A stretch of 64,000 bases of DNA, taken from Rosistilla ulvae (GTDB lineage: Bacteria > Planctomycetota > Planctomycetia > Pirellulales > Pirellulaceae). The notes under the pieces are model-generated. The model saw nothing but the letters and a program-made list of their open reading frames with translations. It had not been told where the DNA came from and ran no database searches. Of the stretch, positions 1 through 9,499 are shown piece after piece. Location: positions 6,263,798 through 6,327,797 of the forward strand of contig NZ_CP036261.1 of assembly GCF_007741475.1 (NCBI RefSeq), given 5' to 3'. Made by a program: the position numbers and the translations under genes. The first letter of the stretch is position 1; each line of letters begins with the position of its first letter.

Positions 1-237
1 CGATCGCGTGTCCGCTCCCGTCAGAAGAAGCAAGATCCACTGTTCGTCGATGGCACTCGGCCACGTCCGATGTACGTCGATTACAAGGATGTGGAACTTC
101 TGCGTCGGTTGGTCAATCGTCACGGAAAGATTGTTGGACGCCGCAAGAGCGGATGTTCGGCGACCAGCCAACACGCTGTAACGCAAGCTGTCAAACGCGC
201 TCGCTTCATGGCCCTGTTGCCATTCGTAGGCGAATAA
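1..237 (+). CDS. rpsR: 30S ribosomal protein S18 (5' end outside window)
   Basis: The frame is open from base 1 to a TAA at 235-237 and gives 78 residues. They include a basic stretch, the segment [15 protein letters not shown], then [19 protein letters not shown] and the C-terminal [12 protein letters not shown] typical of bacterial S18. S18 sits on the platform of the small subunit and binds S6 and 16S rRNA. The start codon lies before the window, so the gene is partial. A hairpin with a T-run follows 42 bp downstream, so this is the last gene of its transcription unit. Confidence 0.96.
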   Translation, partial: RSRVRSRQKKQDPLFVDGTRPRPMYVDYKDVELLRRLVNRHGKIVGRRKSGCSATSQHAVTQAVKRARFMALLPFVGE

Positions 238-279
238 GCTCCCGATCATTGGGCGCCCGCTAATAGACAAGACAACGAA

Positions 280-310
280 GAGTCGTATGCATTCGATACG
301 GCTCTTTTTT
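280..310 (+). terminator. Rho-independent terminator after rpsR
   Basis: A 9-bp stem (280-288 with 296-304, one G-T pair) encloses a 7-nt loop and is followed at once by six T residues. It lies between rpsR and the next gene and should end the ribosomal-protein transcript. Confidence 0.85.
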
Positions 311-360
311 CGTGCGCCGACCACCCGCGACCGTGAACCAACCCACCGGCAGGATCGACG

Positions 361-780
361 ATGAGCAGCCCCTACCAGACCCGACGCCGCATCGAGTTTC
401 GCGACACCGACGCCGCCGGCATCATGCACTTCTCAGCCTTTTTCACCTACATGGAACAGGCCGAGCACGAGATGCTGCGTTCCGTTGGGTTGAGCGTGAT
501 GCAGCCCGATGGCGAAACGACGATCGGCTGGCCGCGCGTCTCGGCGACCTGCGATTACAAGGGAGCGGTGCGGTTCGAAGACATCATCGATATCTCGGTC
601 GCTGTCGTTCATCTGGGCAGCAAAAGCGTTCGCTATCGGCATGAGTTTCGGATCGCCGATCGCGTCGTTGCAGTTGGCGAAATCGTCGCCGTCTGCTGCC
701 GAATCGACGACCGCCATCAACTCGCCTCGATCGAAATACCCGCTCCGATCCGTGAACGATTGACCCGGCACGCGGTTTAG
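361..780 (+). CDS. Acyl-CoA thioesterase, 4-hydroxybenzoyl-CoA thioesterase (hotdog) family
   Basis: This 139-residue protein has the length of a single-hotdog YbgC/FadM-type thioesterase. The N-terminal signature RIEFRDTDAAGIMHF, followed by the helix FFTYMEQAEHEML, matches the family motif in which the second Asp of the DTD region is catalytic. The middle (residues about 60-90) carries the beta-strands expected for the fold. It should hydrolyse an acyl- or aryl-CoA in the cytoplasm; the substrate cannot be told from the sequence. A UbiD-family decarboxylase starts 91 bp downstream on the same strand, so the two may act on related aromatic or acyl substrates. That link is inference. Confidence 0.85.
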   Translation: MSSPYQTRRRIEFRDTDAAGIMHFSAFFTYMEQAEHEMLRSVGLSVMQPDGETTIGWPRVSATCDYKGAVRFEDIIDISVAVVHLGSKSVRYRHEFRIADRVVAVGEIVAVCCRIDDRHQLASIEIPAPIRERLTRHAV

Positions 781-871
781 TTTTTCAGCGCGCTCTCTGC
801 GCGGAATCCAGTCCCGGGGCACGCTCTGGAACCTCGCCTGCCCCTCTCTCCAGCCTTCCCCCTCCAGGCAA

Positions 872-2704
872 ATGAAACATCGCAGCACCCGACACGCCGT
901 CGACGACCTCGCCGCTGGCGGGCGTTTGATCCGTTACGAGCATCCGGTCGACGCCAACCTCGAACTGGCGGAGATCCAGCGTCGCGTCTACCTCAGCGGC
1001 GGGCCGGCGGTTCTGTTTACCAACGTGACCGGTTGCCGGTTTCCGATGGTCAGCAACCTGTTTGGATCGCTGGACCAGGCTCGTTATCTGTTTCGTCACA
1101 CGATCGACCGCGTTCGCAAATTGATCGAATTGAAGATCGATCCCTCGTTGGCGGCGAAGCAGTTCTGGCGTTACCCCAGCGTCCCGCTGGCCGCGCTGAC
1201 GATGTTGCCTCGCCGTTGCCGAAGCGGTGCGGTGATGCAGAATTCGATCGCTCTGCCCGAACTGCCGCAGTTGAAATCGTGGCCCGACGACGGCGGTGCG
1301 TTTGTCACGCTGCCACAGGTGCTCAGCCAACCGGCCGAAGGTGCCAGCCTGCAAGAGACAAACCTGGGGATGTACCGGGTCCAGTTGTCGGGGAACGATT
1401 ACGATCCGCAGACCGAAGTCGGAATGCACTACCAGATCCATCGTGGGATCGGAGTCCATCATCGCGCAGCGCTGGAGAACGGTCGCCCGTTTCGCGTCGT
1501 CGTCACCGTGGGCGGTGCTCCTTCGATGACCCTTTCCGCCGTGATGCCGTTGCCCGAGGGTTTGTCCGAACTAACCTTTGCCGGCGCTTTGGCGGGGCAC
1601 CGGATTCCGATGGTCACCGGTCCGGGGCATGCGCCGATCTACGCCGACGCCGACTTTGCCATCGTCGGCACGATCGATCCGACGCGTCAAAAGCCGGAGG
1701 GTCCGTTTGGCGATCACCTGGGCTATTACAGCCTGCGGCACGATTTCCCGGTCCTTAATGTGGAGCGTGTCTACCACCGCAACGATGCCGTCTGGCCACT
1801 GACCGTCGTCGGGCGGCCTCCGCAAGAGGATACGACCTTCGGCGAACTGATCCACGATCTGACCGGCCCCGTGATCCCGACGGTCTTGCCGGGGATCAAG
1901 GCGGTTCACGCGGTCGATGCTTCCGGCGTCCATCCGCTGCTGCTGGCGATCGGTAGCGAGCGGTATATGCCGATGAGTGGAGCCAACGAGCCGCAGGAAT
2001 TGCTGACGCAGGCCAACGCTGTTCTCGGTAACGGTCAGCTGTCGCTTGCCAAATACCTCTGGATCGCAAACCACTACGACAACACGGAACTCGACATCCA
2101 CGACGTCTCCGGTTTCTTGCAGCATATGTTGCAGCGCGTCGATTGGCGTCGCGATCTGCATTTCCAAACACAAACGACCATCGACACGTTGGACTACTCT
2201 GGATCGGGACTCAATCGCGGATCGAAAGTTGTGATCGCGGCGGTTGGCCCCGTCGTTCGCCAGTTGCCGACATCGATCGAGGGCGACCTGCATCTGCCCG
2301 AAGGCTTTGGCCAGCCGAAAGTTGCGGCTCCAGGAATCCTGATCATCCAAGGTCCGGCCGCGTCGGCGTCGAGTCCGCGGTTGGATGCGCTGTTGACCGA
2401 TCGCATGGACGTCCACTCGCCGATCAATCGCTTCCCATTGGTGATCGTTGCCGACGACAGCGAGTTCAGCGCGCGGACGATCAACAACTTTGTCTGGACG
2501 ACGTTCACTCGCAGTAATCCCGCCGCGGATATCTACGGAATCGGAGCGTTTGTGGCCGACAAGCACTGGGGCTGCGAGGGATCGCTGGTGATCGACGCAC
2601 GCGTCAAACCGCACCACGCGCCGCCGTTGATCGAAGATCCCGAGATCGTCAAACGAGTCGATGCGATCGCCGCACGCGGTGGAGCGTTGGCGAAGTATCT
2701 GTAG
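872..2704 (+). CDS. UbiD family (prenylated-FMN-dependent) decarboxylase
   Basis: The product has 610 residues. It carries the motif NDYDPQTEVGMHYQIHRGIG near residue 190 and the signature KPEGPFGDHLGYYS near residue 280, where UbiD enzymes place the Glu-Asp residues that act with prenyl-FMN. It also has the segment GRPPQEDTTFGELI. Members reversibly decarboxylate aromatic or alpha,beta-unsaturated acids and need prFMN made by UbiX; no ubiX is visible in the window. E. coli UbiD is about 497 residues, so this protein is somewhat long. The start chosen is the ATG at 872. The SDR gene follows 104 bp downstream. Confidence 0.88.
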   Translation: MKHRSTRHAVDDLAAGGRLIRYEHPVDANLELAEIQRRVYLSGGPAVLFTNVTGCRFPMVSNLFGSLDQARYLFRHTIDRVRKLIELKIDPSLAAKQFWRYPSVPLAALTMLPRRCRSGAVMQNSIALPELPQLKSWPDDGGAFVTLPQVLSQPAEGASLQETNLGMYRVQLSGNDYDPQTEVGMHYQIHRGIGVHHRAALENGRPFRVVVTVGGAPSMTLSAVMPLPEGLSELTFAGALAGHRIPMVTGPGHAPIYADADFAIVGTIDPTRQKPEGPFGDHLGYYSLRHDFPVLNVERVYHRNDAVWPLTVVGRPPQEDTTFGELIHDLTGPVIPTVLPGIKAVHAVDASGVHPLLLAIGSERYMPMSGANEPQELLTQANAVLGNGQLSLAKYLWIANHYDNTELDIHDVSGFLQHMLQRVDWRRDLHFQTQTTIDTLDYSGSGLNRGSKVVIAAVGPVVRQLPTSIEGDLHLPEGFGQPKVAAPGILIIQGPAASASSPRLDALLTDRMDVHSPINRFPLVIVADDSEFSARTINNFVWTTFTRSNPAADIYGIGAFVADKHWGCEGSLVIDARVKPHHAPPLIEDPEIVKRVDAIAARGGALAKYL

Positions 2705-2808
2705 AAGATCCGGGGCTGTCCCGCGTCGCCACGATCTGCCGCGGGTTGCCAATTGCGATCCGTTGTCTACAACGGGAAAGTAAGTTTGTCGACTCGGGGA
2801 GCAATGCG

Positions 2809-3612
2809 ATGAAATCGATCCAAGAACTATTTGATGTCCAACGGCCTGTGGCGCTTGTGACCGGCAGCGGTTCACCGCGGGTGGGCAATGCGATCGCCTG
2901 GCGGCTGGCTCGCCGCGGTTTTCGAATCGTCTTGCACTGCAACACCAGCATCGATCACGCGCGGCAGACCGCGGCGGAGATGACCGCTGAGGGGACGGAG
3001 GTCTTGGTCGTGCAGGGAGCGATGGACGACGCGGATGATGTCGCGCGGATGTTCCAGGAGATCGATGACCGGTTCGCGCGGATCGATGTGCTGGTCAACA
3101 GCGCGGCGATCTGGAGCCCGAAGCGGTTGGAAGATGTCACCGCCGACGATGTCCGCAAGAATTTGGAAGTGAACACGCTGGGAACGTTTATCGCCGCGCA
3201 GGCCGCTGGGCTGCGGATGGTCAAGCAAAGTCGGGGCGGTGCGATCGTCAACATCGGCGATTGGGCGGTTGTCCGCCCCTACGTCGACTACGCCGCCTAC
3301 TTCCCCAGCAAAGGCGCTATCCCCGCGATGACTCGCAGCTTGGCCCTCGAGCTGGCTCAGCGGAATCGCTTCGTCCGCGTCAACGCGATCCTCCCCGGCC
3401 CGGTCCTGTTGGGGAGCGAGGTGTCGGACGAAGTCGAAGCGGCCAACCGCGAATCGACGCTCCTCAAACGTGTTGGCACCGCCGAACACGTGGCGCATGC
3501 CGTCGAGTTCCTTATCGAAAACGACTTCGTCACCGGCACCTGTTTGAACGTCGACGGCGGCCGCGCGATCTATGCGGGCGACCCGATGCAGGTCGACCAT
3601 CGCACCGACTGA
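2809..3612 (+). CDS. SDR family oxidoreductase, pteridine-reductase-like
   Basis: This short-chain dehydrogenase/reductase has 267 residues. The nucleotide-binding turn is TGSGSPRVGNAIA, resembling the TGxxxRxG form of pteridine reductases rather than the common TGxxxGxG. It is followed by NSAAIW (NNAG equivalent), NIGDWA, the catalytic YFPSK and a C-terminal LNVDGG. The ATG at 2809 was preferred to earlier in-frame starts because a GGGGAG ribosome-binding site lies 7 bases upstream and the sequence before it is not SDR-like. Substrate unknown; a pterin or a keto-acyl compound are both possible. It follows UbiD on the same strand. Confidence 0.86.
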   Translation: MKSIQELFDVQRPVALVTGSGSPRVGNAIAWRLARRGFRIVLHCNTSIDHARQTAAEMTAEGTEVLVVQGAMDDADDVARMFQEIDDRFARIDVLVNSAAIWSPKRLEDVTADDVRKNLEVNTLGTFIAAQAAGLRMVKQSRGGAIVNIGDWAVVRPYVDYAAYFPSKGAIPAMTRSLALELAQRNRFVRVNAILPGPVLLGSEVSDEVEAANRESTLLKRVGTAEHVAHAVEFLIENDFVTGTCLNVDGGRAIYAGDPMQVDHRTD

Positions 3613-3669
3613 TCCCGCGACCCTTGCTCTGGCCTCGGCATCGTGGGCTGCTGCGATACCGCAACGCAA

Positions 3670-4596
3670 TCAATCGCGTTGCTCTTGGATGATTGCCGCG
3701 GCGCCTTGCTGCAGTAGTTCCTCGGCCAGTTGCCGCGCGAGCGTCATCGCTTCTTCGGGTGGCGCGACGCCGTGGGTGTAGAGCCGTTGCTTGCCATCGC
3801 GCGAGACGACGACGGCGTCCAGATGCAGTTGCCCCGAGACGATCCGGCCGTAGGTGCCGATCGGTGCCAGGCAGCCTCCTTCGAGCGTCAGCATCAGCGT
3901 CCGTTCGGCGGTCACCGAGGCGTGGGTGTCGGGGTCGTTCAGAGCCGACAGAGCGGTGCAGCAGAATCCGTCGTCGGTGCGGATTTCGATTCCCAGCGAA
4001 CCCTGCCCAGGTGCCGGCAGCATCTTTTCCGGCGACAACGCTTCGGTGATCCGCGTGTGCATCTCCAGTCGCTGCAAGCCAGCTTCGGCCAGGATGATCG
4101 CGTCGTATTCGCCCGAATCAAGCTTTTCCAGTCGCGTTTCGACGTTGCCGCGGATCGAGCGGACTTCGAGATCGGGACGCAGGTGGCGCAGTTGCGCTTC
4201 GCGGCGGCGGCTGCCCGTGCCGACGATCGCTCCCGCTGCAAGTTCATCCAGCTTCTTGTCGCCACGGCTGATCAAGCAGTCGCGAACCGGAGCCCGCGGC
4301 GGTGTGGCGATTAGAGTCAATCCGGGCGTTGGCGCGGTTGGAAGGTCTTTCAAACTGTGGATCGCCACATCGGATTCTTCCGCCAACACCGACCGTTGGA
4401 TTCCTTTAGTGAACATTCCGACAGCCGATGCGCCATCGATCGGGCGTTGATCCACATCACCCCGCGTCGTCAATAGAATCAACTCGACCTGATGTCCGGC
4501 TTCGGTCAGGCGATCGGAGACCCAATTCGCCTGCCACAAAGCCAATGGACTTTGTCGAGTTGCTAATCGGATGGTGCGCGGAGTTTCGGATGTCAT
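3670..4596 (-). CDS. hemC: Porphobilinogen deaminase (hydroxymethylbilane synthase)
   Basis: The product has 308 residues, the usual length. It begins with TIRLATRQSPLALWQAN and contains HSLKDLPT, GTGSRRREAQL and RGNVETRLEKL. The Cys of EGGCLAPIG near the C-terminal third anchors the dipyrromethane cofactor. The enzyme polymerises four porphobilinogens to hydroxymethylbilane in cytoplasmic haem synthesis. The ATG at 4596 is used; the codon before it is TTG. It lies 11 bp downstream of the RidA-like gene and is probably cotranscribed with it. No other haem gene is adjacent. Confidence 0.95.
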   Translation of the reverse strand: MTSETPRTIRLATRQSPLALWQANWVSDRLTEAGHQVELILLTTRGDVDQRPIDGASAVGMFTKGIQRSVLAEESDVAIHSLKDLPTAPTPGLTLIATPPRAPVRDCLISRGDKKLDELAAGAIVGTGSRRREAQLRHLRPDLEVRSIRGNVETRLEKLDSGEYDAIILAEAGLQRLEMHTRITEALSPEKMLPAPGQGSLGIEIRTDDGFCCTALSALNDPDTHASVTAERTLMLTLEGGCLAPIGTYGRIVSGQLHLDAVVVSRDGKQRLYTHGVAPPEEAMTLARQLAEELLQQGAAAIIQEQRD

Positions 4597-4607
4597 CAAA
4601 TATCGCC

Positions 4608-5072
4608 TTAGGCTTCGATTTCGAGGATCACTTCGATTTCAACCGCGATGCCGCCAGGCAACGCATTGGTTCCCATCGCACTGCGAGCTCCAACGCCACA
4701 CTCTTCGCCAAAGACCTCGCGGAACAGTTCGCTGAATCCGTTGACGACAGCCGGTTGTTGGTCGAACGCATCGGTGCAGCGAACCAGCGCCAGCGCTTTG
4801 ACCACGCGTTTCACGCGATCCAAGCTGCCCAGATTGGCTTTGATCGATGCGAGCAGAGTCAGCCCGACTTGGCGTGCTGCGGCATACCCCGCTTCGAGAT
4901 CCATGTCTTCGCCCAGTCGACCGACAATTAGGTTGCCATCGGGTTTCAAAGGACCGTGTCCCGACAGGTAGGCCAAGTTGCCAACGATGACACAAGGCTT
5001 GTAGACGCCAGCTGGTTTAGGGGCTGGGGGAAGTTCCAGGTTCAGTTTTTCCAAATTCGCTTCGGCACTCAT
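4608..5072 (-). CDS. RidA/YjgF family protein
   Basis: The 154-residue protein belongs to the longer UK114-like branch of the RidA family. It has LSGHGPLKPDG, VRCTDAFDQQ, and near the C-terminus GARSAMGTNALPGGIAVEIE, containing the conserved Arg that binds the substrate carboxylate in active imine deaminases. RidA proteins hydrolyse reactive enamine/imine intermediates made by PLP enzymes; activity of this branch is less certain. It is followed closely by hemC. Confidence 0.88.
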   Translation of the reverse strand: MSAEANLEKLNLELPPAPKPAGVYKPCVIVGNLAYLSGHGPLKPDGNLIVGRLGEDMDLEAGYAAARQVGLTLLASIKANLGSLDRVKRVVKALALVRCTDAFDQQPAVVNGFSELFREVFGEECGVGARSAMGTNALPGGIAVEIEVILEIEA

Positions 5073-5211
5073 CGGTGATTCCTAGATCGTCGTGAATTTT
5101 TTGGGTCGGATAAACAGGTGGGATGTTCGTCGGAACGATTCCATGGTCCAGCGACGGCCATGGTTGGAGCTTTCACTGGCGGAAGGGAATCCCGTTCGAA
5201 CGACGAACAGC

Positions 5212-5688
5212 TTAACGACTTTGCCGTCGTTTGCGAACTGCCGCGCGCCAAACCCATCCCGCTTCGCAGACCACCAGCAGCGGTAACAGAGCGAAAACCA
5301 AGGTCAAACCGTAGTAGAACGCCCAATCGGCGCGAGCTGCCGATGCGCCGGTCATTGCGATCCGAACGACGCCCATCGGCAGGGCGCAGATCGCTGTCAG
5401 GATCATCAGGGCGGAAACGCCAAACCGCAACTGGCGGACTCCGTGTTGGCGGTACAGCAATTTCGCCAGCTGGATTATCAAGATGGCCTGTAAGGCGAGA
5501 TGTCCCAGGAACAGCAGGCAGGCCGTTGTCGCCGACGCATCGCCATTGAACGCGACCATTGCCGTGAAGCTGAGGTTTAACAAGCCGATCGCCGCCACGG
5601 CGACGACAAACCGCACGCGTCGCGCGGCGGGGCTGTCGTTGCTGGTGCGATCACGCGGAGGGTGCGTCGCTGCCTTTTCCGTAAACAT
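5212..5688 (-). CDS. Small integral membrane protein of unknown function
   Basis: The 158-residue product has four hydrophobic segments: about residues 24-47, 53-80, 86-112 and 118-145. Short charged ends flank them and the C-terminus is Arg/Lys-rich (RKRRQSR). No catalytic motif or known family is recognisable. The ATG at 5688 lies inside the end of hisI, a 38-bp overlap, which suggests translational coupling. Longer in-frame starts exist but would run further into hisI. Confidence 0.6.
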   Translation of the reverse strand: MFTEKAATHPPRDRTSNDSPAARRVRFVVAVAAIGLLNLSFTAMVAFNGDASATTACLLFLGHLALQAILIIQLAKLLYRQHGVRQLRFGVSALMILTAICALPMGVVRIAMTGASAARADWAFYYGLTLVFALLPLLVVCEAGWVWRAAVRKRRQSR

Positions 5689-6064
5689 CGTTGGGGTCCA
5701 CCAATCGGGAATCGGCCACGGTCGCCGAGCCATCGGACTGGATCGTCCGATAGAAACAGCTGGCATAGCCATCGTGGCAGGCGGCTCCCGTCTGCTCGAC
5801 GCTCAATAGAATCGTATCGGCATCGCAGTCGACGCGGATCTCGGTCACGCGTTGCCGATGGCCGCTGGTCTCTCCTTTGCGCCACAACTTGCCGCGGCTG
5901 CGACTCCAGTAGGTCGCTTGCCCCGTTTCCAGCGTCTCTTGCCACGCCTGGGGATTCATCCAGGCGAGCATCAGGACGCGGCCGCTGCCAGCATCCTGAG
6001 CAATCGCTGGCAACAGACCATCGACGCCGCGCGAAAAGTCGGGGATGGCAGGGGCGTCGGTCAT
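5651..6064 (-). CDS. hisI: Phosphoribosyl-AMP cyclohydrolase
   Basis: The 137-residue protein carries the HisI core: [31 protein letters not shown], then VDCDADT and [11 protein letters not shown], which supply the metal ligands (three Asp/Cys positions and the CH pair). It opens the adenine ring of PR-AMP in histidine biosynthesis and is the stand-alone form without the HisE domain. The ATG at 6064 ([10 protein letters not shown]) is preferred to the in-frame start at 6094. It follows the FAD protein gene after 36 bp. Confidence 0.94.
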   Translation of the reverse strand: MTDAPAIPDFSRGVDGLLPAIAQDAGSGRVLMLAWMNPQAWQETLETGQATYWSRSRGKLWRKGETSGHRQRVTEIRVDCDADTILLSVEQTGAACHDGYASCFYRTIQSDGSATVADSRLVDPNDVYGKGSDAPSA

Positions 6065-6100
6065 TGGAGTTCCTCGAACAGGGATCGCAAGCAAGTCATT

Positions 6101-9100
6101 CTATTGAAGCACGGCGCTGGCATGCTTGGCGAACAGGCCCCGCAGATCCTTTTTGTACGTGTTGAGGATCTGTTGGCCAAGCCCTTCGTGATCGCCACAG
6201 CGGTACAAAGCTCGCGCGAGGATGATTTCGCGGAGCGGTTGGCTGCGCGTTTCGTTCCCCGAACTGCTGGCCGTTGCGTTGATATCGGTGATCGCGTGCC
6301 CCATCATGCCCGGCTTTCGCAACAGCTGCGCCAGCGACTCGGCCGCTTTTGGATCGCCCATCGTTTCCAACGCCATCGCGACGGCGCGGTGATGCGAGAA
6401 CTCCTTCGACGCATCCAATTGGTTCACCTTTTTCAGGATCGTCGCAAGCGCCGCGTCGTCTCCCGATTTGCCCAACGCGATGATGTGCGAATCGAGTCGC
6501 GAGATGCTGCCGCCGTATTGGCCCATGCCGCGGAAGTTCCAGCCTTCATCCCATTCCGATTTCTGAATCAGATCGGCCAGCACGCCGCTGCCCGTTGAAT
6601 CGCCGAGCATTCCCAGCAGGTTTGCATAAACCACTTTGTGCTCATCGTTGTCCGCTGCCGCAAACGCGGTTCGCAGTTGCGGCAGGGCAGCTTCGTTTTG
6701 ATCCAGGATCACCGAGAGGCCACGGTAATCGTGCACGACCGATTTGACAGCGGCCGCGAGCACGTCCGCGGCGGCGGGTTGCGAGTCCTCGTGATTCAAG
6801 ATTTCCGATTCCAGCGAACCGATTTCGACCAGGTGCTTTTGCAAAGCGCTGAGGTCGATCGATCGAGTTGATGAGTTTGCTTCGGCGGCCATCGAGGCAG
6901 CGATTCCGGCCGCGTAACCTTGGTTCTGCACGCAGGGCTGCATCCGCAGGATCGGCATCGCGTCGCGATGGGCACTGATTCCCAGCCCCGTGACCAAGAT
7001 GCCGTCGAGATCTTTCGGCAACAATGCTCGGTAGGGGACCGGCACGGTCATCTGTTTCTTGTCGGGGAAGTCGATCAAGAAGACGGGATGGACGGTGTAG
7101 CCGTGGGTGTCGAAGTCGCTCTGGTGCATCGCGATCGTATCGGAATACTTTCGCTGGTTCATCAGATCCAATGGCGTGATGAAGACTTCGCCCGCGATCC
7201 GCCGCCGTTCGCGCGAATCGATGAACGGCGAGATGTCGTAGCTGTTCTTAAACTTGCGTCGCGCCGAGACGATCATCCGCCATTGATCGACAGGATCGGA
7301 ATCGTCCGAGAACGAGTAGTCGGTGTTGGTGTAGCCGGTCCCGAGGGCTCGCGGCGAGAGTCCGGTCCCCTGCATCGCCACATGATCCGACGACGTCGTG
7401 ATCGTTTCGGCGCCGGCTGCTGCGGCAACGTCGGCGTTACCCGTCGAATCGACGACCGTTTTGGCCAGCACGACGCCGCGGCCGGTTGGCGTTGCGACTA
7501 CAACGCCTTTGACGAATTCGCCGCTCACCAGCGTGCCGACGCCAAGGGTCGAGAACCAGATGTCGCACCCGGCGGCGCGGACTTCGCGACGCCAGTACTC
7601 CCGTTTGGTCACGGGATTCCAGCCGCCATGCCGCTTCGGTCCGCCCAATGCGGCGACTCCCTTATCGACTTCGGCTGTAAATCCCTTGCGATATCCGTGG
7701 TAATAGCTGCTGATCAAGCCCAGCGTTCCCACGCCCCCCAGATGATCTTGATATTCGATGACAAGCGTTTTCGAACCGCGCCGCCCCGCGCCGATCCCGG
7801 CGGGCGCTCCGCCAGTGCCGCCGCCAACGACCACGACGTCGTAGGTTCCCAGGATGGGCAAGCTGCGTTCGGGAGAGTTGACCGTTGGCAGATCTTCATC
7901 GGTTGGCCGGGCACCTTGCAGGAATTCGCGCACGTCGACCAATCGGATCGCGTCCGCGTCGATGCTGCTGGCGACAACGATCTCGCCGCGCGTCGGGTTT
8001 GCCTTCGCTGCTGAGTAGGCAGCTTGACCGACGCGTTGTCCCAGACGGATCAGATTTAAAGGGCGCATTAGATCGTGAGCCGCAGCTCGCGAGACGTCCG
8101 CAGCGCCGCCGAGAACATAGATGCGGTTCAAGTCGCGGGGCTGACACGCTTTCAAATCGAGCGTGGCTGGGTCGAACGAAGCATCATCCACAGCGATGCG
8201 GGAGACGATCGGATCGGGAGGGATTTGGAAGGCGAAGTCGGATTCATCGACCAGCTGTGCCGAGAAGGTCGCGTCGCGGAGCTGTTGTTCCGCGTTGGCG
8301 AACGCGGCGAAGCTGCCATCGGGCATGTCGACTTCCATCGTGCAGACCTGCAGTTCATGCAGCCCGTCGCGGGTGCCAAATTCAACGCCGGGAGAGGTCA
8401 GCGTCATGCCAGCCCGCGGCTCAAGCTCACCTCCGACGACGACGCGTTGAAAGGTTTGCCGACCACTGGGATAGGGAAGGCACTTGGCACCGGCAATACG
8501 AGCTGTTGTGCCTCGCATTGTGGCGTCGATGATCACTGGGGCTTTGACAGCTTGGCGGCCAGCGCGATTGGCCATCACGATCCCGGCCAATTGGCCCTGC
8601 TCATCTCGCAAGACATCGGTAACGGGGGAACCGTACAGGAATTTGACGCCGGCATCGATCAAGGCTTGGTCCAACGCATATTTCACCTGCATCGGCGTGG
8701 GAGCTTGTCGCTTGGTCGTTTGTTTGGTCTCGGGTTGATCTTCAAGGATCACCAATTCGCCCAACAGCATCCGTTCGGACTGCTCCGTCTTTTGGATGGT
8801 CACCTTGATGAAACGGCAGGGCTGTTTGATCGGCAGCGCGAGGTCGACGCCATTGTTTTCGTTGACGCCGCCATCGAGTTGATTGTTGGGGACGACGCCG
8901 AGGTCTCGCCACAGTTTGCCGTTGGGCGAGGTCCAAACCTGCATCTGAGCGACTTCGAAGACGCCGCTGCGTTGGTAGGCCAGCAGATGGAGTTCCTTGA
9001 CTCGCTTGAGCCCTTCGAGCTCGGCGACGATCGTCACCGTGTCGCTGAATTGAAGCGAATCGTTGACGGCGTTGCCCATCCGGCCGTCGGTCAGTCGCGA

Positions 9101-9499
9101 TGCGGGTTTGGTTTCGGCGTGCGCGCGATCGGCTTCACGATCGGCTTCATATTTAAAAGGCAATCGGCCAGCCCACAGGCTCGGCCTTGGTGCCACATCG
9201 AACAGCTTGTGTTCCAGCGGCAACGCGGGCTCTTCGCCCGGTTCCAACCACAACCTCAGCGTTCCGGTGACGTCTTCGCCAAGATACGGTCGCGGTGCGG
9301 CGAGGAAGACCGAAGCTCCTTGTTCGGCTGCGGCGATCGCAGCCGAGACGGCTCCGGTCGTTCCGCCCACGACAACGACGTCCGCCTGGTAGGCGATCGG
9401 CAATTGACGCTGCGATTCGATGATCGATGTTTCCGCGAAAACGGACCGCGCGCAAGCAATCCAACAAAGCAAGGCGATCGAGGTGCGATAGTGCAGCAT
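6101..9499 (-). CDS. Secreted tandem FAD-dependent oxidoreductase with discoidin-like insert and HEAT-like tail
   Basis: From the ATG at 9499 the protein has 1132 residues and opens with a signal peptide ending near CARSVFA. Two Rossmann FAD-binding sites are visible. The first, ADVVVVGGTTGAVSAAIAA, lies about residue 38. The second, YDVVVVGGGTGGAPAGIGA, lies about residue 560 and continues as HLGGVGTLGLIS, as in FAD-dependent proteins of the PF12831 type. Between the first FAD turn and the rest of its domain lies a segment of roughly 130 residues (LTDGRMGNAV... SPNGKLWRDLG...) that resembles a discoidin/F5-8C sugar-binding fold. The last 230 residues are helical and HEAT-like. Substrate unknown. 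Divergent from the FMN membrane protein. Confidence 0.78.
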   Translation of the reverse strand: MLHYRTSIALLCWIACARSVFAETSIIESQRQLPIAYQADVVVVGGTTGAVSAAIAAAEQGASVFLAAPRPYLGEDVTGTLRLWLEPGEEPALPLEHKLFDVAPRPSLWAGRLPFKYEADREADRAHAETKPASRLTDGRMGNAVNDSLQFSDTVTIVAELEGLKRVKELHLLAYQRSGVFEVAQMQVWTSPNGKLWRDLGVVPNNQLDGGVNENNGVDLALPIKQPCRFIKVTIQKTEQSERMLLGELVILEDQPETKQTTKRQAPTPMQVKYALDQALIDAGVKFLYGSPVTDVLRDEQGQLAGIVMANRAGRQAVKAPVIIDATMRGTTARIAGAKCLPYPSGRQTFQRVVVGGELEPRAGMTLTSPGVEFGTRDGLHELQVCTMEVDMPDGSFAAFANAEQQLRDATFSAQLVDESDFAFQIPPDPIVSRIAVDDASFDPATLDLKACQPRDLNRIYVLGGAADVSRAAAHDLMRPLNLIRLGQRVGQAAYSAAKANPTRGEIVVASSIDADAIRLVDVREFLQGARPTDEDLPTVNSPERSLPILGTYDVVVVGGGTGGAPAGIGAGRRGSKTLVIEYQDHLGGVGTLGLISSYYHGYRKGFTAEVDKGVAALGGPKRHGGWNPVTKREYWRREVRAAGCDIWFSTLGVGTLVSGEFVKGVVVATPTGRGVVLAKTVVDSTGNADVAAAAGAETITTSSDHVAMQGTGLSPRALGTGYTNTDYSFSDDSDPVDQWRMIVSARRKFKNSYDISPFIDSRERRRIAGEVFITPLDLMNQRKYSDTIAMHQSDFDTHGYTVHPVFLIDFPDKKQMTVPVPYRALLPKDLDGILVTGLGISAHRDAMPILRMQPCVQNQGYAAGIAASMAAEANSSTRSIDLSALQKHLVEIGSLESEILNHEDSQPAAADVLAAAVKSVVHDYRGLSVILDQNEAALPQLRTAFAAADNDEHKVVYANLLGMLGDSTGSGVLADLIQKSEWDEGWNFRGMGQYGGSISRLDSHIIALGKSGDDAALATILKKVNQLDASKEFSHHRAVAMALETMGDPKAAESLAQLLRKPGMMGHAITDINATASSSGNETRSQPLREIILARALYRCGDHEGLGQQILNTYKKDLRGLFAKHASAVLQ

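Noticed and set aside
2746-2808. Earlier start for the SDR gene
   Set aside because: The 21 extra residues are not SDR-like, and a ribosome-binding site is placed for the ATG at 2809.
1571-2875. Long minus-strand frame opposite the UbiD gene
   Set aside because: Arg/Gln/Asp-rich shadow of the UbiD coding strand with no motif; typical for GC-rich antisense frames.
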